The translations under genes were made by a program, and so were the position numbers. The notes beneath the pieces are model-generated. The model did not search any database. It saw only the letters and a program-made list of their open reading frames with translations, and had not been told where the DNA came from. From Longimicrobiaceae bacterium (GTDB lineage: Bacteria > Gemmatimonadota > Gemmatimonadetes > Longimicrobiales > Longimicrobiaceae), in the NCBI GenBank assembly GCA_030146875.1, contig JASLAX010000044.1, positions 1 to 43,769 of the forward strand: a DNA stretch of 43,769 nucleotides, read 5' to 3'. Every line of letters begins with the position of its first letter. Position 1 is the first letter of the stretch. Below are positions 33,994 through 43,769 of this stretch, in pieces.

Positions 33994-34980
33994 GTGACGG
34001 TCCTGGTCACGGGCGGGGCGGGGTTCATCGGCTCGCACCTCTGCGATCGCCTGCTGGCGCGGGGCGAGCGGGTGGTGGCGGTGGACTCGTTCGACCCGTT
34101 CTACGACCCGGCCGTCAAGCGCCGCAACCTGGCGGGCGCCCTCTCCCACCCCGCCTTCCGGCTGGTGGAGGGGGACGTCCGCGAGCCGGAGGCGCTCCTG
34201 GCCTCCCTCGCGGCGGCGGGGGTCGACTCGGTGGACGTCGCGGTCCACCTGGCCGCGCGCGCGGGGGTGCGCCCCTCGATCCAGCTCCCGCTCCTGTACT
34301 CCGAGGTGAACGTGGGCGGCACGGCGGCCACGCTCGAGGTCGCCCGCCGCCTGGGCGCGCGCCGCTTCGTCTTCGGCTCCTCGTCCAGCGTCTACGGCGA
34401 GAGCCCGCGCGTCCCCTTCCGCGAGGACGACCCCGTGGAGGCCCCGATCTCTCCCTACGCCGCCACCAAGCGCGCGGGGGAGCTCCTCTGCCACGTGGAC
34501 CGTCACCTCCACGGCACCTCCGTCGTCTGCCTGCGCTTCTTCACCGTGTACGGGCCGCGCCAGCGCCCCGACCTGGCCATCCACAAGTTCGCGCGGCTGA
34601 TGGCGGCGGGACGCCCCGTCCCCGTCTTCGGCGACGGGGCGACGGAGCGCGACTACACCTACGTGGACGACATCGTCCAGGGGATCGAGGGCGCGATCGC
34701 GTACACGGGCGAGCACCCGGGCGACTTCCGGATCGTGAACCTGGGCGAGAGCCGCACCACCTCGCTCTCCCGCCTGGTGGAGCTGATCGGGGACGCGATG
34801 GGGGTGACGCCGCAGGTGGAGCGCCACCCGCCGCAGCCCGGCGACGTGCCCCGGACCTTCGCCGACGTCTCCCGCGCCCGCGAGCTGCTGGGCTACGTTC
34901 CCACCACGCCGGTGGAGGACGGGATCCCGCGCTTCGTGGCCTGGCTGCGCGCTCGCACGGCGGAGGCGGCGGCGTCGTGA
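33994..34980 (+). CDS. UDP-glucuronate 4-epimerase-like SDR
   Basis: Protein of 328 residues with GGAGFIGSHLCD, the segment DSFDPFYDPAVKRRNL that is typical of UDP-glucuronate 4-epimerases, RAGVRPSI, the SSSSVYG Ser segment, SPYAATK as Tyr-x3-Lys, and TVYGPRQRPDLAIHKFARLM. The family interconverts UDP-glucuronate and UDP-galacturonate, which fits ugd two genes upstream. GTG 33994 is 4 bases after the uxs-like stop. UDP-glucose 4-epimerase is the main alternative. Confidence 0.87.
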   Translation: MTVLVTGGAGFIGSHLCDRLLARGERVVAVDSFDPFYDPAVKRRNLAGALSHPAFRLVEGDVREPEALLASLAAAGVDSVDVAVHLAARAGVRPSIQLPLLYSEVNVGGTAATLEVARRLGARRFVFGSSSSVYGESPRVPFREDDPVEAPISPYAATKRAGELLCHVDRHLHGTSVVCLRFFTVYGPRQRPDLAIHKFARLMAAGRPVPVFGDGATERDYTYVDDIVQGIEGAIAYTGEHPGDFRIVNLGESRTTSLSRLVELIGDAMGVTPQVERHPPQPGDVPRTFADVSRARELLGYVPTTPVEDGIPRFVAWLRARTAEAAAS

Positions 34981-35759
34981 TCGACTTCCACTCGCACCTG
35001 GTGCCGGGCGTGGACGACGGCGCCGCCACGCTGGACGAGTCCCGCGCGGCGCTGGCGGAGATGCGCGGCGCGGGGATCACCGCGCTGGTCACCACACCGC
35101 ACCTGCGCGGCTCGCTGACGGCGGAGCCGGCGGAGCTGGCCGCGTTCCTGGAGCGGATCGACGAGGGCTGGGCGGCGCTGCGCGACCTGGCGACCCGCGA
35201 GTTCCCCGGCCTGCGGGTGGAGCGCGGCCTGGAGGTGATGCTCGACGACCCCACGGCGGAGCTCGCGGACCCGCGGGTGCGGCTGGCGGGAACGAACTTC
35301 GTGCTGGTCGAGTTCCCCTTCATGGCGGTGCCGCCGAACAGCACGCAGGCCCTGTTCGCGCTGCGCATGCAGGGGTGGACGCCGGTGGTCGCGCACCCGG
35401 AGCGCTACGGGAACCTGGACGTCGGCGCGGGGTTGATCGCCGAGTGGCGCCGGGCGGGAGCGTACCTGCAGGTGAACCACGGCTCGCTCGTCGGGAGCTA
35501 CGGCGGCACCGCCCGCGACGCCGCGTGGCGGATCCTGGCCCACGGGTGGGCGGACTACCTCTCGAGCGACTACCACGCCCGCGGCACGCTCCACGCCGCC
35601 GCCGCCCGCCAGGCGGTACTCGCCGCGGGGGGCGCGGAGCAGGTGGAGCTGCTCACGCGCGAGAACGGCGAGCGCCTGCTGCGGGGCGAGGAACCCCGCC
35701 CGGTGCCCCCGCTGGCCCGCCGCCGACCGTCGCTCCTCCGGCGGATCTTCCGCCGCTAG
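34977..35759 (+). CDS. CpsB/CapC/YwqE-type PHP protein tyrosine phosphatase
   Basis: Protein of 260 residues with the PHP metal-site motifs: DFHSHLVPGVDDGA at 3-16, TTPH, ERGLEVML, HPERYGN and SSDYHARG. The Mn-dependent phosphatases of this group dephosphorylate BY-kinases of capsule systems. It thus pairs with the kinase encoded at 28374-30806 in another operon. GTG 34977 overlaps the previous stop (GTGA). The C-terminus is rich in Pro and Arg. Confidence 0.9.
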   Translation: MIDFHSHLVPGVDDGAATLDESRAALAEMRGAGITALVTTPHLRGSLTAEPAELAAFLERIDEGWAALRDLATREFPGLRVERGLEVMLDDPTAELADPRVRLAGTNFVLVEFPFMAVPPNSTQALFALRMQGWTPVVAHPERYGNLDVGAGLIAEWRRAGAYLQVNHGSLVGSYGGTARDAAWRILAHGWADYLSSDYHARGTLHAAAARQAVLAAGGAEQVELLTRENGERLLRGEEPRPVPPLARRRPSLLRRIFRR

Positions 35760-35815
35760 CCGTCGTCCCGCGGTGCTCCCGCGGGGCACCCACACCACCG
35801 AACCGAGAGACGCCG

Positions 35816-36178
35816 ATGCCGCTGCAGACCGGCCACCCCGCCCTGGCCGAGCCGAAGATCGTGGACAAGCCCTGGGGGCGCGAGATCTGGTACGCGCACG
35901 AGAGCCGCTACGCCGGAAAGGTGCTGGAGGTGACCAAGGGACAGGCCCTGTCGCTCCAGAAGCACGAGCGGAAGCAGGAGACCATGTACCTGCAGTCCGG
36001 GCGCCTGCTGTACCACTTCAACGGGACCGACTTCGAGATGCTCCCGGGGCGGTGCATCACGGTGAACCCCGGCGACGTGCACCGCGTGGAGGCGCTGGAG
36101 GACTCGGTGATCCTGGAGGTGAGCACCCCCGAGCTGGACGACCTGGTCCGGCTGGAGGACCGCTACGGCCGGGGGTGA
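35816..36178 (+). CDS. Cupin protein of the mannose-6-phosphate isomerase type II family
   Basis: Small protein of 120 residues with a single cupin fold: KPWGREIWYA, SLQKHERKQETMYLQSG and NPGDVHRVEAL. It matches the isolated C-terminal domain of type II phosphomannose isomerase/GDP-mannose pyrophosphorylase. The metal ligands (His-x-x...Glu, His) are present. It may isomerise or bind a phosphosugar; activity of such stand-alone domains is often unproven. ATG 35816 follows a CCGAGAG ribosome site, 56 bases after the phosphatase gene. Confidence 0.78.
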   Translation: MPLQTGHPALAEPKIVDKPWGREIWYAHESRYAGKVLEVTKGQALSLQKHERKQETMYLQSGRLLYHFNGTDFEMLPGRCITVNPGDVHRVEALEDSVILEVSTPELDDLVRLEDRYGRG

Positions 36179-36209
36179 CCCGCGGCCCGCCCGCGCGGGC
36201 GGGGAGCGC

Positions 36210-36238
36210 TTGCCCGGCACCGGGGGGAGATCTATCTT
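36210..36238 (+). promoter_or_regulatory. Predicted promoter of the TPR-bamD-secA gene block
   Basis: TTGCCC (36210-36215), a 17-base spacer and TATCTT (36233-36238) lie about 43 bases before the ATG of the TPR gene, after the cupin gene. It is one of the two best promoter candidates in the window. Confidence 0.65.
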
Positions 36239-36280
36239 CCCCCGGTTTCGCGTCGTGCGGGGGCACCTTCCGGAGCAGCC

Positions 36281-37012
36281 ATGGCCCAGGACCTGACGGT
36301 GGAGCAGCTCATCGCGCGCGGGAAGGAGGCGTTCTCGCGGAACGCCTACCTGGCCGCCCTGGAGGACCTGCAGGAGGTCGCCCAGCGGCACCCGCACTTC
36401 GCCGACGTGCAGAACCTGATCGGCCTCTCGCTCTCGCTGCTGGGGCGGCCCGAGGAGGCCGTGGGCGCCTTCCGGCAGGCGGTGGACTCCAACCCGGGCT
36501 ACGTGGAGGCGCACCTCAACCTGGCCATCACGCTCAACGACCTGGGGCGCACCGAGGAGGCCCGCGAGTCGTTCGGCCGCGCCGCCGTGGCCGACGAGGA
36601 GAAGTCGGGCGGGGGCTACCCGTCGAGCGTGGCGGCGCGCGTGGCCAACCGGCACGCCGAGCTGGGCGACATGTACGCCGAGGCCGGCGGGCTGGAGGAC
36701 GCCGTGGGGCAGTACGAGTCCGCCGTGCGCCTGCGCCCGCAGTTCCTGGACATCCGCAACAAGCTGGGGCGCACGCTGCTGGACCTGGGGCGCGCGGACG
36801 AGGCGCTGCGGGAGCTGACCGACATCCTGGACCTGAACCCCGCGTTCGCCGCCGCGCGCACGAACCTGGGGCTGGCGCTCTTCCGCGCCGGCCGGCTGGA
36901 CGAGGCGGAGCGCGAGTGGGAGCGGTGCCTGACCCAGAGCCCCGGCAACGCGCAGGTGAGCTCCTTCCTGGGGATGCTGCGCCGCCAGCGGCAGGGCGGC
37001 GCGGAGGGCTGA
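36281..37012 (+). CDS. Tetratricopeptide-repeat protein
   Basis: Soluble protein of 243 residues made of about five TPR units, for example VQNLIGLSLSLLGRPEEAV, VEAHLNLAITLNDLGRTEEA, and RTNLGLALFRAGRLDEAE, with the usual G-Y/A-A/P positions. No signal peptide or membrane segment is seen, so it is probably a cytoplasmic scaffold. ATG 36281 follows CGGAG. It precedes the BamD-like gene by 112 bases. The function is unknown. Confidence 0.85.
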   Translation: MAQDLTVEQLIARGKEAFSRNAYLAALEDLQEVAQRHPHFADVQNLIGLSLSLLGRPEEAVGAFRQAVDSNPGYVEAHLNLAITLNDLGRTEEARESFGRAAVADEEKSGGGYPSSVAARVANRHAELGDMYAEAGGLEDAVGQYESAVRLRPQFLDIRNKLGRTLLDLGRADEALRELTDILDLNPAFAAARTNLGLALFRAGRLDEAEREWERCLTQSPGNAQVSSFLGMLRRQRQGGAEG

Positions 37013-37097
37013 GACCCCCGCCCGTCCGGTGCGCCCCGGGGCGCGGCACCGCCCCGCGGTCCGCGCCCCGGCGCGTCCGCGGGCCCCCTGAAACCAC

Positions 37098-37112
37098 CCC
37101 CGGTCACCGGGG
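37098..37112. other. Short perfect palindrome before the BamD-like gene
   Basis: CCCCGGT and ACCGGGG flank a single C. It lies in the TPR-BamD gap, 13 bases before the ATG, so it could be a weak terminator, an operator or part of a leader hairpin. There is no U-run. Confidence 0.4.
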
Positions 37113-37124
37113 TACGAACGGCCC

Positions 37125-37856
37125 ATGACCATCATCCAGACCAACCGCGCCGCCTTCGTCCTGCTCGCCGTGCTCCTCGCCGCGTGCGGGCCCAAGCGGC
37201 CCCCGGCCCAGGTCACGCCCGACGACCTGTTCCGCCGCGGGATGACCGAGCACGCCGAGGGGCGCCACCGCCGCGCGGCCGAGACCCTGCAGCGCTTCAT
37301 CTCCGAGAACGGGGGAGACCCCCGCGTGCCGCAGGCGCTCCTCACTCTGGGCCGCTCGCACCTGGGGACCCGCGAGTACGTCACCGCCGTCGCCGACTTC
37401 CTGCGGCTGGTGAACGACTTCCCCACCGACCCGCTGGCGCGCGACGCCCGCATGGGGATGTGCCAGGGGTACGCGCGCCTGGCCCCCGAGCCGGCCCTGG
37501 ACCAGGAGTACACCCGGGCGGCGCTGGCCTACTGCGAGTCGTTCGCGCAGATCTACCCGGGCACCGAGGACGCCGCCCGCGCCAACGAGATCGTGGCCGA
37601 CATGGAGGGGCGCCTGGCCCGCAAGGCCTTCGACAACGGGATGTACTACTTCAAGCGCAAGGCGTACGACGCCGCGCTGATCTACTTCCAGGAGACGGTG
37701 CGCGACCACGCCCGCACGCCCCATGCTCCGGCCGCGCTGAAGATGATGATCGACACCTACACGCGGATCGGCTACACCGAGGAGGCCACCGAGGCCCGGG
37801 CGCGGCTGCTGCGCGACTACCCGAACTCCCCGGAGGCGAAGTCGCTGCCGGGATGA
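37125..37856 (+). CDS. BamD-like outer-membrane assembly lipoprotein
   Basis: Protein of 243 residues with a lipoprotein signal (LLAAC lipobox near residue 22) followed by TPR-like repeats that resemble BamD/YfiO: DLFRRGMTEHAEGRHRRAAET, PRVPQALLTLGRSHLGTREY, and AFDNGMYYFKRKAYDAALIYFQ. BamD is part of the beta-barrel assembly machine on the inner face of the outer membrane. ATG 37125. The NadD start is only 7 bases after the stop, so translation is probably coupled. Confidence 0.85.
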   Translation: MTIIQTNRAAFVLLAVLLAACGPKRPPAQVTPDDLFRRGMTEHAEGRHRRAAETLQRFISENGGDPRVPQALLTLGRSHLGTREYVTAVADFLRLVNDFPTDPLARDARMGMCQGYARLAPEPALDQEYTRAALAYCESFAQIYPGTEDAARANEIVADMEGRLARKAFDNGMYYFKRKAYDAALIYFQETVRDHARTPHAPAALKMMIDTYTRIGYTEEATEARARLLRDYPNSPEAKSLPG

Positions 37857-37863
37857 CCCCGGC

Positions 37864-38454
37864 GTGAGGCTCGGGATCCTGGGGGGGACCTTCGACCCTC
37901 CGCACCACGGGCACCTGATCGCCGCCGCCGACGCCCTCCGCGAGCTGCGGCTGGACCGGATGCTGCTGGTGCCCTCGGCGCAGCCGCCCCACAAGCTGGG
38001 GCGCGTGCGGGCGCCCGCCGCGCTCCGGCTGGAGATGGCCCGCGCGGCGGTGGCGGGCGACGAACGGTTCGAGGTGGAGGACCTGGAGCTTCGCCGCTCC
38101 GGTCCCAGCTACACGGTGGACACGCTCCGCGAGCTGCACGCCCGTGCGCCCGCGGTCGAGCTGTTTTTCCTGATCGGCGCCGACAACCTGGCGGAGCTTC
38201 CCGGCTGGCGGGAGCCCGGCGAGATCGCGCGCCTCGCGAGGATCGCGGTGATGTCGCGGGAAGGGGAGGGGGGCGGGCCGGGGCCGCTGCCGTTCGGGGC
38301 GGCGGCCGTGGCCGTCACCCGGGTGGACGTCTCCGCCACGGAGGTCCGCCGCCGCGTCGCCGCGGGAGAGTCGATCCGATACCTGGTCCCGGAGTCCGTG
38401 CGCCTGCTCATCGAGCGCGAGCGGCTGTACCGGGACGACCCGAAGACGAGCTGA
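37864..38454 (+). CDS. nadD: Nicotinate-nucleotide adenylyltransferase
   Basis: Protein of 196 residues with the nucleotidyltransferase motif GGTFDPPHHGHL (residues 7-18) and the C-terminal SATEVRRRVAAG (ISSTxxR-like) motif. It transfers AMP from ATP to nicotinate mononucleotide for NAD synthesis. GTG 37864 fits the family N-terminus (MRLGILGGTFDP). secA starts 8 bases after the stop, so the two genes are probably expressed together. Confidence 0.93.
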   Translation: MRLGILGGTFDPPHHGHLIAAADALRELRLDRMLLVPSAQPPHKLGRVRAPAALRLEMARAAVAGDERFEVEDLELRRSGPSYTVDTLRELHARAPAVELFFLIGADNLAELPGWREPGEIARLARIAVMSREGEGGGPGPLPFGAAAVAVTRVDVSATEVRRRVAAGESIRYLVPESVRLLIERERLYRDDPKTS

Positions 38455-38462
38455 CGAGAGCC

Positions 38463-41674
<3,212 letters not shown>

Positions 41675-41678
<4 letters not shown>

Positions 41679-42412
41679 CGCTCGCCGCGCCGCGGTACAC
41701 CATCAAGGAGTGGCCCACCGAGGAGCGCCCCCGCGAGCGGATGGAGGCCCTGGGGCCGCGGGCCCTGGCCTCGCGCGAGCTGCTGGCGCTGCTGATCGAG
41801 ACGGGGATCCCGGCGAGCGCCGCCGGCGGGGGGCGCACGTCGCTGGACGTGGCCGGGGATTTGCTGCGCCGCTTTCGCGCGGGGGACGGAAACGACTCGC
41901 TGCGGCGCATCCTGGCCGCGCCGCTCGCCGAGCTCTGCGCGGTCCCCGGGATCGGTCCCGCCAAGGCGGCGAAGGTGCAGGCGGGGCTGGAGCTGGGCCG
42001 CCGCGCCGCCGAGGAGACCCGAGGCGAGCGGGACCGGGTGCGCACCCCCCGCGACGTCTACGAGCGAATGCGGCTGTCCATGCGCGACCTGCCCTACGAG
42101 GAGTTCCACCTCCTGCTGCTCAACACCCAGAACGAGGTGCTCCGCGACCAGCTCGTGTCGCGGGGCACCGTCGACGCGTCGATCGTGCACCCGCGCGAGG
42201 TCTTCCGCCCCGCCATCCTGGAGTCGGCGGCGGCGCTGATCCTGGTGCACAACCACCCCAGCGGCGACCCCACCCCCTCGGCCGAGGACCGCGCCGTGAC
42301 CCAGCAGCTCCGCTCCTGCGGCGAGACGCTGGGGATCGACGTGATCGACCACGTGGTGATCGGCGAGGGGCGCTTCGTCTCGTTCGTGGAGGCCGGCCTC
42401 CTCGGGGGCTGA
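41675..42412 (+). CDS. radC: RadC/JAB-domain DNA repair-associated protein
   Basis: Protein of 245 residues. An N-terminal helix-hairpin-helix part (RERMEALGPRALASRELLA; AVPGIGPAKAAKVQAGLELGRR) is followed by a JAB/MPN metal domain (EEFHLLLLNTQNEVL; the HNHPSGDPTPSAED zinc motif). The family is called RadC or YicR; its role in repair is not firmly proven. ATG 41675 overlaps the secA stop. It is fully intact. Confidence 0.93.
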
Positions 42413-42420
42413 GCGCGCCC

Positions 42421-43769
42421 GTGGCCTCCCACGCTCCCGCCGCACGCAACGAGGACGCCCTGCAGGCGGCGCGCGAGCACGCGCGTGCCATCCTGCCCCC
42501 GCGCCTGCTGGCGTGCGTGGAGGAGTACGCGGACCGGCTAGACCTGGAGCTGATCACGCGGGCCTACGAGTTCTCGCGGGTGGCCCACGCGGGGCAGAAG
42601 CGGCACTCGGGCGAGGACTACATCGTCCACTGCATCGAGGTGGCCGAGATCCTGGCGGAGCTGCACCTGGACTCGGCCACCATCGCCGGCGGGCTGATCC
42701 ACGACGTGGTCGAGGACACCTCGGCCACGCTGCAGGACGTGCGCGACGCCTTCGGCGACGAGGTGGCGACCGTCGTGGACGGCCTCACCAAGATCAGCAA
42801 GGTCCAGTTCCGCACCAGCACCGAGCAGCAGGTCGAGAACTTCCGCAAGCTCCTGCTCTCCATGGCGCAGGACGCCCGCGTGATCCTGGTGAAGCTGGCG
42901 GACCGCCTGCACAACATGCGGACGCTGGAGCACCTGCGCGAGGAGAAGCGCCGCCGCATCGCCCTGGAGACGCGCGAGATCTACGCGCCGCTGGCCCACC
43001 GGCTGGGGGTGGCCACGATCAAGTGGGAGCTCGAGGACCTGTGCTTCAAGTTCCTGGAGCCCGATGCCTACCGCGACCTGGCGCGCAAGATCGCCGACAA
43101 GCGGAAGGAGCGCGAGGAGCTGATCGAGCGCATGCGCCAGCCGCTGGAGGCGGACCTGCGCGCGGCCGGGGTGGAGTGCGAGGTGACGGGGCGCCCCAAG
43201 CACCTGTGGTCCATCTACCGCAAGATGCAGCGGCGCGACAAGCCGTACGAGGAGATCTACGACCTGATGGCGGTGCGCGTGATCGTGGAGACGGTCACCG
43301 ACTGCTACCACGCGCTGGGGGTGATCCACAACCGCTGGACGCCGCTCCAGGAGCGGTTCCACGACTACATCGCCACGCCCAAGTCGAACATGTACCGCTC
43401 CCTCCACACGACCATTTTCGGTCCGGGGGGGCGGCTGTACGAGATCCAGATCCGCACGCGGGAGATGCACCGCACGGCCGACTACGGCATCGCGGCGCAC
43501 TGGAAGTACAAGGAGGGCTCCCGCTCGTCCAGCGACGTGGACGAGACGCTGACCTGGTTCCGGCAGGTGCTGGAGTGGCAGCAGGAGACGAAGGAGCCGG
43601 TGGAGTTCATGGAGTTCCTCCGCATCGTCCTGTTCCAGGACGAGATCTTCGTCTTCACCCCGCAGGGCGACGTGAAGCAGCTCCCCAAGGGGGCCACGCC
43701 CATCGACTTCGCCTTCGCGGTGCACACGCAGGTGGGGATCCACTGCGCCGGTGCCAAGGTGAACGGCCG
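42421..43769 (+). CDS. RelA/SpoT (Rsh) (p)ppGpp synthetase/hydrolase, cut by window end
   Basis: Partial protein of 449 residues, open to the window edge. The HD hydrolase domain is intact: HAGQKRHSGEDYIVH, LIHDVVEDT and ADRLHNMRTL. The synthetase domain follows: RPKHLWSIYRKMQ, YDLMAVRVIV, TPKSNMYRSLHTT, YEIQIRT and AAHWKYK. The C-terminal TGS domain starts (QDEIFVFTPQGDVKQLPKGATPIDFAF) and is cut. An intact HD motif suggests a bifunctional stringent-response enzyme. GTG 42421 lies 8 bases after the radC stop. The remaining C-terminal regulatory part is outside the window. Confidence 0.95.
   Translation, partial: MASHAPAARNEDALQAAREHARAILPPRLLACVEEYADRLDLELITRAYEFSRVAHAGQKRHSGEDYIVHCIEVAEILAELHLDSATIAGGLIHDVVEDTSATLQDVRDAFGDEVATVVDGLTKISKVQFRTSTEQQVENFRKLLLSMAQDARVILVKLADRLHNMRTLEHLREEKRRRIALETREIYAPLAHRLGVATIKWELEDLCFKFLEPDAYRDLARKIADKRKEREELIERMRQPLEADLRAAGVECEVTGRPKHLWSIYRKMQRRDKPYEEIYDLMAVRVIVETVTDCYHALGVIHNRWTPLQERFHDYIATPKSNMYRSLHTTIFGPGGRLYEIQIRTREMHRTADYGIAAHWKYKEGSRSSSDVDETLTWFRQVLEWQQETKEPVEFMEFLRIVLFQDEIFVFTPQGDVKQLPKGATPIDFAFAVHTQVGIHCAGAKVNG

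Noticed and set aside
33030..34980. Two similar SDR genes in a row considered as a duplication
   Set aside because: Their motifs point to different families (UXS and glucuronate 4-epimerase), so this is a pathway and not a recent duplication.

Overview
The window is very GC-rich DNA (well above 70 % by eye). It is packed with genes that mostly read rightward and often overlap by exactly four bases. It encodes an envelope polysaccharide factory with an outer-membrane export protein, a BamD-like lipoprotein, and a SecA with a zinc-binding tail, so a diderm bacterium is likely. The GC content, the codon usage and the order TPR - bamD-like - nadD - secA - radC - relA/spoT would fit Gemmatimonadota (Longimicrobium-like). 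That placement is from memory and not proven here.

Layout. 1-248 is a near-perfect, very long hairpin at the window edge. 396-6851 is a nucleotide-sugar operon: a WbpP-like UDP-GlcNAc 4-epimerase, an SpsF-type cytidylyltransferase, PseB, a PseG-type hydrolase, an RmlD-like reductase, a NeuB-type synthase and a divergent cyclase-family protein. 6984-27868 starts from its own predicted promoter and holds the assembly genes: a capsule-synthesis-like protein, a MurJ-like flippase, a hexapeptide acyltransferase, four GT4-type glycosyltransferases, a polysaccharide deacetylase, a formyltransferase-like fusion, an O-antigen ligase/polymerase, a heparinase II/III-like protein, a two-domain oxidoreductase, and a bacillosamine-type module (initiating sugar transferase, broken pglD/epsM, EpsN-like aminotransferase, EpsC/PglF-like dehydratase). 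28374-31468 lies on the minus strand and encodes a Wzc-like tyrosine kinase and an export (OPX) protein. A divergent operon at 31661-35759 makes UDP-glucuronate, UDP-xylose and probably UDP-galacturonate and ends with a CpsB-type phosphatase. A cupin gene follows, then housekeeping genes to the right edge, where a relA/spoT gene is cut off.

How they fit together. The sugar operons supply activated sugars. The EpsL/WcaJ-like transferase starts the lipid-linked unit, the GT4 enzymes extend it, the flippase and ligase/polymerase export and join units, and the kinase/OPX pair with the CpsB phosphatase controls and exports the polymer. The deacetylase, acyltransferase, formyltransferase-like and heparinase-like proteins would modify or trim it.

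Most interesting points: (1) the nonulosonate module has PseB, PseG, NeuB and SpsF homologues but no PseC or PseH, and an RmlD-type reductase sits where amination would be expected; this suggests a 7-hydroxy nonulosonic acid, an inference to be tested. (2) The bacillosamine acetyltransferase is a frameshifted and internally deleted pseudogene in an otherwise intact pathway, while a formyltransferase-like fusion lies in the same operon. (3) The left edge carries an inverted repeat with 106-bp perfect arms. (4) Two genes seem to use CTG start codons in CTGA overlaps.
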